Made by a program: the position numbers and the translations under genes. Positions 7,427-15,488 of a stretch of DNA of 28,745 nucleotides are shown here, one piece after another; position 1 is the first letter of the stretch, and each line of letters opens with the position of its first letter. Source of the DNA: an uncultured Collinsella sp. (GTDB lineage: Bacteria; Actinomycetota; Coriobacteriia; Coriobacteriales; Coriobacteriaceae); the NCBI GenBank assembly GCA_934650095.1, contig CAKUFT010000021.1, positions 1 through 28,745 of the forward strand. The letters run 5' to 3'. The notes under the pieces were generated by a model, which made no database searches, was not told the origin of the DNA, and saw nothing but the letters and a program-made list of their open reading frames with translations.

Positions 7427-9094
7427 CTACTCTGCATGGTTGCCGCCTCCCCGCTTGATCAGGAGCGCGACCACGAGGAGCGCGGCTCCGGCGACCGCTG
7501 CGGCGGCCGCGGCGTACATTGCCATATCGCCTGTCGAGGGCATAAAGCCTCCGGTGATAGTGCTAGGGGGCGTGCCGGTGGGCGTGTTGATGAGCGACGC
7601 CTCCAGGCTGCCCGTCGACCCGTCCGCGTTGTCGGCGCGCAGGGGCGACTCTGCCGTGATGGTGAGCCTGGGCTTGGCGGCGGCCACCTGGTCGACGTCC
7701 AGGCCCTCGGCCTTGACCGTCACGGAGCGCGTGCCCTCAAAGGCGGTGTAGCCCTTGGGCGCCTTGAGTTCGCGGACCTCCAGCTTGCCCGAGTCCACGC
7801 CCGAGACAGTCACGCGGCCGTCCTCGCCCGTGGTGACGGTAGCCTTGCCCTCCGCATCCCACGTGCCATTGGCCGCCAGCGTGCGACCGCGGTCGCCAGT
7901 GATGCTCAGGACCGCCCCGGGCAGCGGCTTGTCGCCGTCGCTGCCGCGCTTGGTGAGCGCAAGATCCCAGGTGTAGGCCGTCGCGTCATCGCTCGGCGTG
8001 CGGGTGAAGCCGGCGTCGCCGGACTGGTCGGACAAGGGAGAGCGCGGGTAGCGCAGGTAGACCTCGTTGGGGTTGCCCTTGGCGATGCCGTGGTTGCAGC
8101 CGCTGGCGAGCGGCGCGTTGTACACAGCGACCACGCGGGCGCCCGCGGCGAAGGCGTCGGCCCCGCCGAGCGCGGCGATCAGGTCGCCGGTGCGCACGGT
8201 GAAGGTTCCGTCCGCGGCCACCTTGGTGACGCACTGGGCCGTGATGTCGGTCCAGCCCTTGGCGGGCTCGGTGCCGGCGCGTCCGTCCTTGCCGGCCGAG
8301 ACAGCACCGAAGCCGCCCTCGGCCCCCGCCGCCACGTACACATGCATGCTCGCGGCAACCTTGGAGGGGTCGAGCCCCGCGCTCATGGCGTCGACGAACT
8401 GCACCGCGTAGGCGTCGTAGGCGGTAAGGCCCGCCGGGACCGTGGCCGAGAGGCGCCAGTACAGGTCGTCGGCGACCGTGGCGTCTGCGGCCTTCTGCCA
8501 TGCGGCGGTGCTGTCCTCCAGCACGTGCTTGGCGACCTTGGGCGTCGCCGCCTTTGGCTTGACGGTGACGGCGCTGCCGCCGACCAGGGCCATGATCGGC
8601 GCGGTGCCGACCTCGTTCTGGGCGATGGCGTCGTCGTCGGCGACGATGAGCCAGTAGCCGCAGGGCAGCTCGGCCGCCGTGCCCGCGTTAAGGGCCACGG
8701 ACACGGCGCCAGAGCTCTGGAGGGAACGAGCGAGCTGTGCGCTCAGCGCGCTCGTAAGGTGGAAATCGTCGTTGAGCCACTCGGCAGCTTCCTGCGCGGT
8801 GGTCTGGGACTTGGGCATGCCGGCGCTGTGCAGCACAGGCAGGACGGCGTCGCGCGCGGCGTCGTTTGCCCAAGCGATCTGGGAGTAGACCTTGGCGTCG
8901 TTGTCACCGTCGGAGACATCGGCGCTAAAGATCTGGTAGGCATCGTAGCTGCTCGCCACGGTGCCGCTCACCGTGATGGAACCGGTCGAGGTCGGCGCGG
9001 CCTGCGCGGAAGCGGGGAACACGACCGCGCAGGTGCCGATCAGGAGGGCGAGCAGCGCAAACAAGATCGGGAAGGAGCTAAACTTCTTATTCAC
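7427..9094 (-). CDS. SpaA-type pilin subunit with MPSTG sorting signal
   Basis: The 555-residue secreted pilin has a signal peptide (about 1-33, ending ASAQAAP) and an N-terminal domain to about 175. GGSAVTVKPKAATPKVAKH follows, where Lys179 and Lys181 lie in a pilin-motif-like position. Next come a middle domain (about 188-370, with VVAVYNAPL), a SpaA-like domain (about 378-500) with an E-box LEVRELKAPKGY (Glu442), and the sorting signal FMPSTGD at 518-522. A long alanine-rich membrane span and KRGGGNHAE end it. The start is GTG 9094, eight bases after GGAGG; it overlaps the adhesin stop by eight bases (GTGAATAA), so translation is probably coupled. The methionine at the first motif position is less common than leucine. 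The gene is much richer in G+C than its neighbours. The E-box and lysine motif fit a polymerising shaft pilin. Confidence 0.9.
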   Translation of the reverse strand: MNKKFSSFPILFALLALLIGTCAVVFPASAQAAPTSTGSITVSGTVASSYDAYQIFSADVSDGDNDAKVYSQIAWANDAARDAVLPVLHSAGMPKSQTTAQEAAEWLNDDFHLTSALSAQLARSLQSSGAVSVALNAGTAAELPCGYWLIVADDDAIAQNEVGTAPIMALVGGSAVTVKPKAATPKVAKHVLEDSTAAWQKAADATVADDLYWRLSATVPAGLTAYDAYAVQFVDAMSAGLDPSKVAASMHVYVAAGAEGGFGAVSAGKDGRAGTEPAKGWTDITAQCVTKVAADGTFTVRTGDLIAALGGADAFAAGARVVAVYNAPLASGCNHGIAKGNPNEVYLRYPRSPLSDQSGDAGFTRTPSDDATAYTWDLALTKRGSDGDKPLPGAVLSITGDRGRTLAANGTWDAEGKATVTTGEDGRVTVSGVDSGKLEVRELKAPKGYTAFEGTRSVTVKAEGLDVDQVAAAKPRLTITAESPLRADNADGSTGSLEASLINTPTGTPPSTITGGFMPSTGDMAMYAAAAAAVAGAALLVVALLIKRGGGNHAE

Positions 9095-12000
9095 GACGCT
9101 CACCTCCCTTCGCATTCGCCTTGCGACGAATGTGCATCCAGGCCGCAGCAGCGCAAAGCACCGCCGCGCCGGCAAGGTACGTCAGAGTGACGCCCGACAT
9201 ACCAGAAAGGGGCAAAGAGGTGGAGTAGGTGTTGGTGAAGGTGGGGGTGGAGTCGGGCTTGGTACCGTCGAAGCTGAGGGGGACCTGCTTATTGGAATCG
9301 ATTTCCTTACCGTCAGCATCCTTGATCTGGGTGTAGGTTACCTTCGTGGGAACGATTCTGCCATCTTTCTGGTCCGTCATCGTGACGTCGAACCTGTAAA
9401 CCGACTTGTCATACTTGTAGTGCGAGAGAGGCGAACTCTCGTCTTTCTCGTGCACATAGTACGTAAAGGTCTTAGAAGCGCCACGACCCGTGGAGTCACC
9501 AGCAGTGTAGGAGCCCTTCGTGATATCAGAAAGTGAATACTTAATCCCTTCGCTAGAAGCGTTCAAGAACGAAAGCGTCTGAGTCGTGTCTCCCGTTGCA
9601 TCAGTCTTCACAGTCCTGACGCTACCACCCTCAAACTCCTCGTTATCCGCAAACTCGAGCGTAAACTCCTTCATCTCGCCACCCTTAACGACCTTAGTCG
9701 CCTTGGGAGTCCAGGAGCCGCTGGAGGTGTACGGAGTGTACTCGTTGGTGAAAGTCGTTGAGCTATCTTTGCAGGCAATTGGATAATAGTCATCGCTCTT
9801 CTGCAAGTTGTCCCATGATTTTGTGACACTCCACATCCCAGATGACTTGTCGAGTTCATGCTTGGTCACTTTGACCTTTTCAATCGTGTAGTTATGGATT
9901 TTGAGAGCTATCTGTACGTTCGGCTCGTCCTTTTTCGGAACAGTCATGAGCTCGGTCGGGTTATCCTTGGCGCTTACCACAATCTCATACACAGCGGAGT
10001 CGTACGTGATACCGGGTTCAGCGCCGGAATCTTCGACCAAGTAGTATGTGATAGTGGTTGTGTCAGCTGTACCACTCGTTGCGAACTGTTCATCAAGATC
10101 AAACGTGATGTTACCGCTTGCGTCATTTTTTGCAGTTCCTACCTCGGTGCAAACGTTACGATTGAATTTCGCGCTAGCCAAAGGGTCGGTTGAGTCCTTG
10201 CGGTAGACCCTAAAGGTAAACTGATTCTCTTCGAGCTTCTCGTTCACATTTGTCTGCGAATTACGTAGTACCTTGGTCGCCTTGAGCTTGAGGCTCGGAT
10301 AGACATACGTGTCCTCAGGCGCGCCCATGTACAGGTCGCCGTTCGACATGATGCCGCCGCCATGGTCCCAGGAATAGTTGCCGGTGATGAACGTTGTCGC
10401 AACTTTTTGCGCATTGATCGCGGCTTCGTCTTGAGCTGTAACACCCGAGCTCAGGCCGATGCTTTTATATACCTGCACGCCACCGTTAGCGGGGATAGTA
10501 ATGGCTTGCGTAAGCTCTTTACTTCCCTTGTATTTGGCGTCACCGCCGCCAAGCATTTTGCCAATCACCGCCGCGATCGGGGTCTTATGACCCTCCGCCG
10601 CAAGGAAGAAGTCCGCGTGGCCGTTTTCGCGAAAGAAAGAACTATTGTAGGCGTCAGTATCCTGGTTCTTTTTGTGGACAAGGCCTTCGTAGCCACCAGC
10701 GGATAGGTGAGGGGTGCCATCGTTGCCTCTATTGTTTTCAGGATCATAGTCATTTGCACTCTGCTGGTTTTGAGCAGACGTATTGCCAAAAATTGCCGTG
10801 CCGTCGGTATTCGTCACCAAGGTCTTACCCGTCGGGCAAACCGCAACGCCGCCACCGTAGCCACCGGCCTCATTGCTGCTTATATAGGAGTTATAGACAA
10901 ATAGCCTGCCCGCATTAGATGCGGTATCCGAATCGCCCTGGACAAAGATACCGCCTCCGCCCCAGTCAAAGCGAGACATGCAGGAGTTATTAGTGATATA
11001 GACTGGAGTAGATTTTGACGCACCTTCTATCATCGCGTCAACCATCTGGCCCACGCGAATGCCAGCACCCTCGGAACGATTGCTCACATTTGCGGCAATA
11101 GTTCCCCCCGTAATGTTGAGCCATGCCATTGTCTCGCGAGAACTCGCCCCGTGTCGATCGACATCGGTAATGTAAACGCCGCCGCCTGCTTCCTCAGAAT
11201 AGTTGCCCGTGATCTGGCCGCCCGAAATGGTGACATGAGTACCGTTTCTAGCGGCAAGTCCAGCGCCGCCATGATCGCCATAACCATCATGGCCACAGAA
11301 ATTGGCATATTTATTGTTAGTGATGTAGCCACCGGAAACAGTGACGCTGCCGTTTTCGGCCATGATGCCGCCGCCGAAACCAGCACCAGAAGGAAGTGTG
11401 CTGTTGCCGGAGATTACGCCATTAGTCATGGTGACCGTGGAGTCTTTAGCATACACACCGCCGCCACTAGGAGCACTGTTGCCAGCAATTACGCCACCGG
11501 TCAACTTAAGGGTCGAGGCACCACCTTTATCGTTGGACACCATAATGCCCGCGCCCGCACCCGAGCTAGAAGCGCCACACACATAGCCGCCGCTCATGTT
11601 GACGGTAGAGCCGTTCTCGGCATAGATGAGGTTGCCGACGTTGCAATCCTTTGCCTGCGTGAGCACACCGCTTGTAAGATTGAACACGCCGCCTGAATAG
11701 ACGTTGATGAGTCTCATCGTTGATCCAGCAGCAGTGCCCACGATGGCGCCACTGATGCCGACCTCGTGCTTGTAGAGAGTCTCAGTTGTAGTAGTGCCAT
11801 TCGGAGTCGACTCAGTCACGTAATATGTGAGCTTGGTCGGAATGCCAGAGCTGGTGTCGTACCCCATTGAGGCTACTCGCCCATTATTGGCGCCATCCGA
11901 AACCAACTTTTGATCAGACCCTGGGTTAGAATCTTCAAGGGTAAACGCCGCGTTATTGGCGATACTGAAAAGCGGCTTGTTTGAATTGTCGCCTGAATGT

Positions 12001-12545
12001 TTGATTTTATGACCGTTTAAGTTCAGCGTTATTTTGCTGCCCTTATTAAGTGTGATTTCACCAGGAAAGTCAATATCAGCCGCAAGCGTAAAGCTGGCGG
12101 CTTGATTTTCCTCAACGCCTAGAAGCTTTGCTCGCAGTTCTTCGGCATTATTAATATTTGTAGTTGCCTCTTCGCTCTCCACAGCCTCCTCGGCTGACAA
12201 GACAGCATTAGCGTCCATCGCTTCATTATCTTCTGCCTGGGACTCGTCCTTGGGCTGCTCCTCCGACTGGGTATCGTCGTCGCCGGTCTCGGCATCGTCG
12301 CTATTCTGGTTTTCGGTATCCCCGTTGTTGGTGTTGCCTACATCAGTAGACTCACTTGAGGAACCCCCCCCCATCACAGTTTTCTCGGTAGAAACCGGCT
12401 GGGCGTCGTTGGCAATGGCCTGCGAGATCGGAGGCATGACAAGCGACAGTACCAGGCTCAAAACGGAGGTTCCGCACAAAACGCCTGCCAGTACACGGCG
12501 CGTCGCTTTATTACTCTGCTTAGATTTGTCCGAATTCGCTTTCAT
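9087..12545 (-). CDS. Large LPLSG-anchored surface adhesin: beta-helix plus pilin-type domains (likely pilus tip)
   Basis: This 1152-residue cell-surface protein heads the pilus operon. Its order is a signal peptide (1 to about 45), an acidic Ser/Asp/Glu-rich linker (about 58-128) and a long right-handed beta-helix-like region (about 150-740). The latter shows repeated GG-phi-I-x-GN-S and GGGVY/GGGI rungs, for example GGVIAGNS, NGVISGNS and GGQITGNYS. Two isopeptide-pilin (Spy0128/FctA-like) domains follow at about 752-940 and 946-1105, each opening with KATKV. The sorting motif LPLSG is at 1111-1115, then a membrane span and HIRRKANAKGGERRE. ATG 12545 has GGAGG eight bases upstream. A run of nine G codes for Met58-Gly61. 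Such a long N-terminal beta-helix on pilin stalk domains suggests a tip adhesin binding glycans or matrix; the ligand is not inferable. Confidence 0.9.
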   Translation of the reverse strand: MKANSDKSKQSNKATRRVLAGVLCGTSVLSLVLSLVMPPISQAIANDAQPVSTEKTVMGGGSSSESTDVGNTNNGDTENQNSDDAETGDDDTQSEEQPKDESQAEDNEAMDANAVLSAEEAVESEEATTNINNAEELRAKLLGVEENQAASFTLAADIDFPGEITLNKGSKITLNLNGHKIKHSGDNSNKPLFSIANNAAFTLEDSNPGSDQKLVSDGANNGRVASMGYDTSSGIPTKLTYYVTESTPNGTTTTETLYKHEVGISGAIVGTAAGSTMRLINVYSGGVFNLTSGVLTQAKDCNVGNLIYAENGSTVNMSGGYVCGASSSGAGAGIMVSNDKGGASTLKLTGGVIAGNSAPSGGGVYAKDSTVTMTNGVISGNSTLPSGAGFGGGIMAENGSVTVSGGYITNNKYANFCGHDGYGDHGGAGLAARNGTHVTISGGQITGNYSEEAGGGVYITDVDRHGASSRETMAWLNITGGTIAANVSNRSEGAGIRVGQMVDAMIEGASKSTPVYITNNSCMSRFDWGGGGIFVQGDSDTASNAGRLFVYNSYISSNEAGGYGGGVAVCPTGKTLVTNTDGTAIFGNTSAQNQQSANDYDPENNRGNDGTPHLSAGGYEGLVHKKNQDTDAYNSSFFRENGHADFFLAAEGHKTPIAAVIGKMLGGGDAKYKGSKELTQAITIPANGGVQVYKSIGLSSGVTAQDEAAINAQKVATTFITGNYSWDHGGGIMSNGDLYMGAPEDTYVYPSLKLKATKVLRNSQTNVNEKLEENQFTFRVYRKDSTDPLASAKFNRNVCTEVGTAKNDASGNITFDLDEQFATSGTADTTTITYYLVEDSGAEPGITYDSAVYEIVVSAKDNPTELMTVPKKDEPNVQIALKIHNYTIEKVKVTKHELDKSSGMWSVTKSWDNLQKSDDYYPIACKDSSTTFTNEYTPYTSSGSWTPKATKVVKGGEMKEFTLEFADNEEFEGGSVRTVKTDATGDTTQTLSFLNASSEGIKYSLSDITKGSYTAGDSTGRGASKTFTYYVHEKDESSPLSHYKYDKSVYRFDVTMTDQKDGRIVPTKVTYTQIKDADGKEIDSNKQVPLSFDGTKPDSTPTFTNTYSTSLPLSGMSGVTLTYLAGAAVLCAAAAWMHIRRKANAKGGERRE
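12364..12372 (-). repeat. G9 homopolymer in the adhesin coding sequence
   Basis: The coding strand reads ATG followed by GGGGGGGGT at codons 58-61, a run of nine G just after the signal peptide. Slippage by one base would frameshift the adhesin within the first 6 percent of its length. In this sequence the frame is intact (ON). Confidence 0.95.
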
Positions 12546-12634
12546 CGATGTCTCCTCCCCAAGAGACCGCGATCTTGCTCTTTCACCATCAAACGTATCT
12601 GCGCAATCTGTAATTGCGCTCGTTTAGTAATGCA

Positions 12635-12664
12635 ATTATAACGATTGTTTAAACATCTGAGCAA
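12635..12664 (-). promoter_or_regulatory. Candidate promoter of the pilus operon
   Basis: On the minus strand a perfect -10 TATAAT lies at 12640-12635. A weak -35 TTGCTC lies at 12664-12659 with an 18-base spacer. This predicts an untranslated leader of about 80 bases before the adhesin start at 12545. The -35 lies inside one arm of the inverted repeat described at 12655-12717. Confidence 0.5.
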
Positions 12665-12826
12665 CAAAACCGACATTTTTGTAGCGAGTTCTCAATTCTC
12701 TTGACATTTGCTCAGATTTACCTTCGTTTATTCGCTATCTATTTTTTGTTTCTGCTGGTAATTTAGTTGCGTATTATTTTTTAATGTCATTAGATTTATT
12801 TGCACAACATTTTGCTCAAGAGCAAA
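12655..12826. promoter_or_regulatory. Array of TTGCTC/GAGCAA motifs, candidate operators
   Basis: ATCTGAGCAA (12655-12664) and its exact complement TTGCTCAGAT (12708-12717) form a 10-bp inverted pair 53 bases apart, about five helical turns. Further upstream, TTTGCTC-AA-GAGCAAA (12811-12826) is a compact perfect dyad with the same core. The first half-site covers the presumed -35. The arrangement suits a regulator that binds cooperatively or by looping (inference). Confidence 0.45.
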
Positions 12827-12836
12827 CATCCTGTGA

Positions 12837-12855
12837 ACGGTCGAAAATCGACCGT
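12837..12855. repeat. Short perfect hairpin ACGGTCGA-AAA-TCGACCGT
   Basis: Eight-bp arms (12837-12844 and 12848-12855) surround a three-base loop. There is no T-run on either side, so an operator or a weak structural element is as likely as a terminator. Confidence 0.5.
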
Positions 12856-13003
12856 GAGCGGTGGGTCATTAACTGGAAGGAATATCCTACCAAATTGATG
12901 AGAATATCTTTAACTCACCGGTGGTTAGAAGCATGATGTTCAGACAACAGTATTTGAATTTTCGCGCAGATTTTAGGCATCAATTCGCCCAAATCGCCTG
13001 AGG

Positions 13004-13036
13004 CCACCGCAAAAGAGTCGCCCCCTTCTGCGGTGG
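13004..13036. repeat. Family B palindrome, copy B2
   Basis: Arms CCACCGCA (13004-13011) and TGCGGTGG (13029-13036) differ from the other copies (CCACCACA/TGTGGTGG) by one base in each arm, and the two changes compensate. It lies 13 bases downstream of the HAD phosphatase stop on the minus strand. It has the same 33-bp span as copies B1 and B3 measured on the eight-base core. Confidence 0.8.
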
Positions 13037-13049
13037 TTCTCCCCCAGCG

Positions 13050-13871
13050 CTACAGCAGATGTTCCTCGATAAAGATCGCGATGCCGTCTTTGTCGTTGCT
13101 GGCGGTTACAAAATCGGCGGCGGCACGGGTGGCGTCGCTGCCGTTTGCCATGGCCACGCCCACGCCGGCGTCAGCCACCATGCAGGTGTCGTTATCGGCA
13201 TCGCCAAACACGCAGATGTCCTGGAGCTCCATGTCGTTGAGCTCCGCCACGCGCACAAGGCCGCGCGTCTTGGACACGCGCGGATCCATGAACTCGTAGA
13301 GCCGCTGCGTGGTTTGCAGAGCCGCCGCCTTAACAGTGTTATCGGCAAACGTCGACGCCCGCTCAATCACCTGCGGCATTACCTCGGGCGCCATGGTAAA
13401 CATCACCTTGGGCTGCGGCTCGCGCAAGAACTCGGCAAAATCGACCACCTGGTAGGGCACGCCGTCGACGCGCGACAGGTGCTCGACGCACGCGTTGCTC
13501 TCGGGCACGTAGAACACGCCGTCTCGGGGGCAGACGGGCGTTGCCGGAAGGCCCGCCATGTGCTTGCAGATACGCGCGATGGTCTCGCCCGGCAGCGGAT
13601 AGCTCAGCTCGTTGATGTCGTGCGCGCGGTCGATGACCTCGGCGCCACCGCAGCCCACGAGCACGTCCACCAGGCCTTCGATGCCCCAGAGCTCGTACAT
13701 GGCCTCGGTCGCGTGGGCATCGCGCCCGGTACACAGGCCAAAGAGCACGCCGCGCTCGCGCAGGGCGCGGATCGCCGCCACGGTGCGCGGGGACACCGTG
13801 TGCTCGCTCGTGAGCAGCGTGCCGTCGATATCGCAGAACACGGCTCTGATGTGGCTGAATGTGGCGTCCAT
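13050..13871 (-). CDS. Cof-type HAD-superfamily phosphatase
   Basis: This is a cytosolic haloacid dehalogenase-type hydrolase, probably acting on sugar phosphates or similar small phosphates; the substrate cannot be read from sequence. The 273-residue protein has motif I CDIDGTLL (nucleophile Asp14, acid Asp16), motif II GLCTGRD, and motif IV GDADNDTCMVADAGVGVAMANGSD near the C-terminus. It ends in the usual Cof-type tail with TASNDKDGIAIFIEEHLL. A C2-type cap fits the spacing between motifs II and IV. ATG 13871 is chosen because the fold begins within ten residues and AGAAAGG lies upstream; a longer frame to 14063 runs through a repeat. It stands alone between two palindromic repeat clusters. 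Confidence 0.92.
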   Translation of the reverse strand: MDATFSHIRAVFCDIDGTLLTSEHTVSPRTVAAIRALRERGVLFGLCTGRDAHATEAMYELWGIEGLVDVLVGCGGAEVIDRAHDINELSYPLPGETIARICKHMAGLPATPVCPRDGVFYVPESNACVEHLSRVDGVPYQVVDFAEFLREPQPKVMFTMAPEVMPQVIERASTFADNTVKAAALQTTQRLYEFMDPRVSKTRGLVRVAELNDMELQDICVFGDADNDTCMVADAGVGVAMANGSDATRAAADFVTASNDKDGIAIFIEEHLL

Positions 13872-13963
13872 GGGGGCCTTTCTGGGTTGCGTGGCGGTAT
13901 GGGGTGTATTCGTGAACGGCGTACATGGTATACCAAGGCGCAGCCGCGGCCCGTCAAAGCAAA

Positions 13964-14000
13964 AACCACCACAAAGATGCCTGGCCCCTTTGTGGTGGTT
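13964..14000. repeat. Family B palindrome, copy B3
   Basis: Thirteen-base perfect arms AACCACCACAAAG (13964-13976) and CTTTGTGGTGGTT (13988-14000) surround an 11-base loop ATGCCTGGCCC. The eight bases before it, CAAAGCAA, also precede copy B4. Sixteen bases further on, family A copy A2 begins, so the two families form a composite here as they do at 3459-3567. Confidence 0.9.
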
Positions 14001-14016
14001 GCGACGTTTGCGGGCC

Positions 14017-14081
14017 AAACCATCACAACATTCGATGTTTTTCGGCAAAATCGCGATTTTCATCGAATGTTGTGATGGTTT
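14017..14081. repeat. Family A palindrome, copy A2 (65 bp)
   Basis: The arms read AAACCATCACAACATTCGA at 14017-14035 with an exact complement ending at 14081; the stem extends two further bases inward. Against A1, A3 and A4 (AAACCGTCCC...), two positions have changed and both are compensated in the opposite arm. The loop contains the same AAAATCGCGATTTT palindrome (14047-14060) as A1. The right arm ends on the first base of the MFS stop codon (14081-14083), so it probably also terminates that gene. Confidence 0.93.
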
Positions 14082-15361
14082 TACTGCCTTGCGGCACGAT
14101 CAAAATGCCGGCGCCCAAACAGCAGCAACGTCGCAGGGACCGCCGTCACGACCATGCCTGCTCCGATGAGCGTCTGCTGCACGCCAAATGTCGCCGCCAG
14201 CCACGGGGCAATCGCCAGCGGCGCCACGCCGGCGAACATATTGCCAAAGCCCATGACCGAGTTCACACGGCCGAGTTGCTCGAGCGGCGCCGTCGTTTGC
14301 ACGATGGTGTTGTGGAGCGGGTTGACGACACCCCAAGCTATGCCCAGGGCGATCTGGCCGACAAGAGCCACGCCCACGTACGGCGTGCCTACGTAAAGCA
14401 GGCTTCCCAGGCCTACGGACATAAGCGCCACGAGCAGCGTTTTAAGGCTGACGAGGCGCGGCGGCATGCGGAGCGCGACCACGGCGCCCAGCACTGCGCC
14501 CACGCCGCAGGCCGACGAGAGCCAGCCCATCCATTCGACGCCGACGTGCAGGACGTCGCGATAGAAGAACGACTCCAGCGGGTCGAAGGCGCCGTAGCCA
14601 AAGTTCGAGAGGAAAATAATGCAGAAAAGTAGCGCGAGGACGCTGTTGGTGAAGACCGTCTTGATGCTGGCCGCGAAGGTGGTGCGGGCGGACGTGCTGG
14701 GGTTGGAGCTTTGTCCCGCACGCTCCCCTTCCTCTGCCGAATCGGCATCCGCATGCCCGGCGACATGGCTGGTCTGCGGCCTAAAGCCCCAACCGACGAC
14801 GAGCGCCAGCACGGTAAAGAGCATCATGAGCACAAACACCGCGCGCGACGACGCAGCCGCCGCGACAAAGCCGCCCAGCGTGGGGCCAACGATGATACTC
14901 ACGTTTGAAAACATGGCGATGGCGGAGTTGATGTCTTTGAGTTCGACGGGGTCGTCGGTGAGGTAGGCCGGATAGGACGTGGCGATGGGTTGGGCGAACC
15001 CCATTACAAAGCCCAAGAGTACCGCGCCGGCAAGGACTGTTCCGGTCGCGCTGCCAAAGGCGATGATCGCCGCGCCGGTTGCCAGCGTGCCGACGATGCT
15101 CAGCATAAAATGGCGGCGCGGCCCCCAGGCGTCGAGCGCCGCGCCGCCCGCAAAGGACCCCAGGATTACGAAGACGTTCATAAACAGGACGGCCAGCGAC
15201 GTCGCGACGACCGAAGCGCCGTCCGCATAGGTGAGCGTTCCGATAACGCCGATAAAGTAACTGGTCTGGAAGCCGGTGTAGATTAGAAACCGCATTGCCA
15301 CCAGGCGCTTGGCCTGCGTGGACAGCGATGGTTGGGATTTTGAAATTAGAGATAGGGACAT
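14081..15361 (-). CDS. Major facilitator superfamily transporter
   Basis: The 426-residue polytopic membrane protein is of normal length for a 12-TM MFS carrier. A motif A-like GGAALDAWGPRR lies in the loop between helices 2 and 3. A hydrophilic central loop (SAEEGERAGQSSNPSTS) separates the two halves. Later segments (GACGVGAVLGAVVALRMPP and GVVNPLHNTIVQTTAP) recall multidrug-type MFS exporters, but no substrate can be assigned. ATG 15361 is chosen for AAGGAG six bases upstream; an in-frame ATG at 15400 lacks a ribosome site. The promoter at 15496-15525 has a dyad over both elements, and a second inverted repeat lies in the leader, so the gene is probably regulated. Confidence 0.92.
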   Translation of the reverse strand: MSLSLISKSQPSLSTQAKRLVAMRFLIYTGFQTSYFIGVIGTLTYADGASVVATSLAVLFMNVFVILGSFAGGAALDAWGPRRHFMLSIVGTLATGAAIIAFGSATGTVLAGAVLLGFVMGFAQPIATSYPAYLTDDPVELKDINSAIAMFSNVSIIVGPTLGGFVAAAASSRAVFVLMMLFTVLALVVGWGFRPQTSHVAGHADADSAEEGERAGQSSNPSTSARTTFAASIKTVFTNSVLALLFCIIFLSNFGYGAFDPLESFFYRDVLHVGVEWMGWLSSACGVGAVLGAVVALRMPPRLVSLKTLLVALMSVGLGSLLYVGTPYVGVALVGQIALGIAWGVVNPLHNTIVQTTAPLEQLGRVNSVMGFGNMFAGVAPLAIAPWLAATFGVQQTLIGAGMVVTAVPATLLLFGRRHFDRAARQ

Positions 15362-15372
15362 AGGCGCTCCTT

Positions 15373-15438
15373 GTTGCATACGAATACGGGCCGCGGGCAT
15401 TGACCACCGACCATCGACTCAATCTTTCCGTATGCAAC
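15373..15438 (-). promoter_or_regulatory. Inverted repeat in the MFS leader abutting the ribosome site
   Basis: GTTGCATACG (15373-15382) and CGTATGCAAC (15429-15438) are perfect complements 46 bases apart. On the minus strand the second arm runs directly into AAGGAG before the MFS start. It could form a leader stem that affects ribosome access, or be a pair of operator half-sites. Confidence 0.4.
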
Positions 15439-15488
15439 GTTAAGGACGCATCGGGCCCCTTCTCTCCGTTTTTGCCAGCACGAACTAC

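Larger units (their letters stand above)
12546..13049. other. AT-rich 504-bp regulatory gap upstream of the pilus operon
   Basis: No credible gene is seen here. The gap holds the presumed pilus promoter, four TTGCTC/GAGCAA motifs, a short hairpin at 12837-12855 and family B copy B2 next to the HAD gene. The stretch 12640-12830 is far richer in A+T than the surrounding genes, as the upstream regions of transferred surface loci often are. Confidence 0.8.

Noticed and set aside
7373..9190. 605-codon open frame on the plus strand opposite the GC-rich pilin
   Set aside because: It is the shadow of a high-GC gene: no ribosome site, low-complexity Arg/Gly/Ala/Val-rich translation and no domain, while the minus strand encodes a clear pilin.
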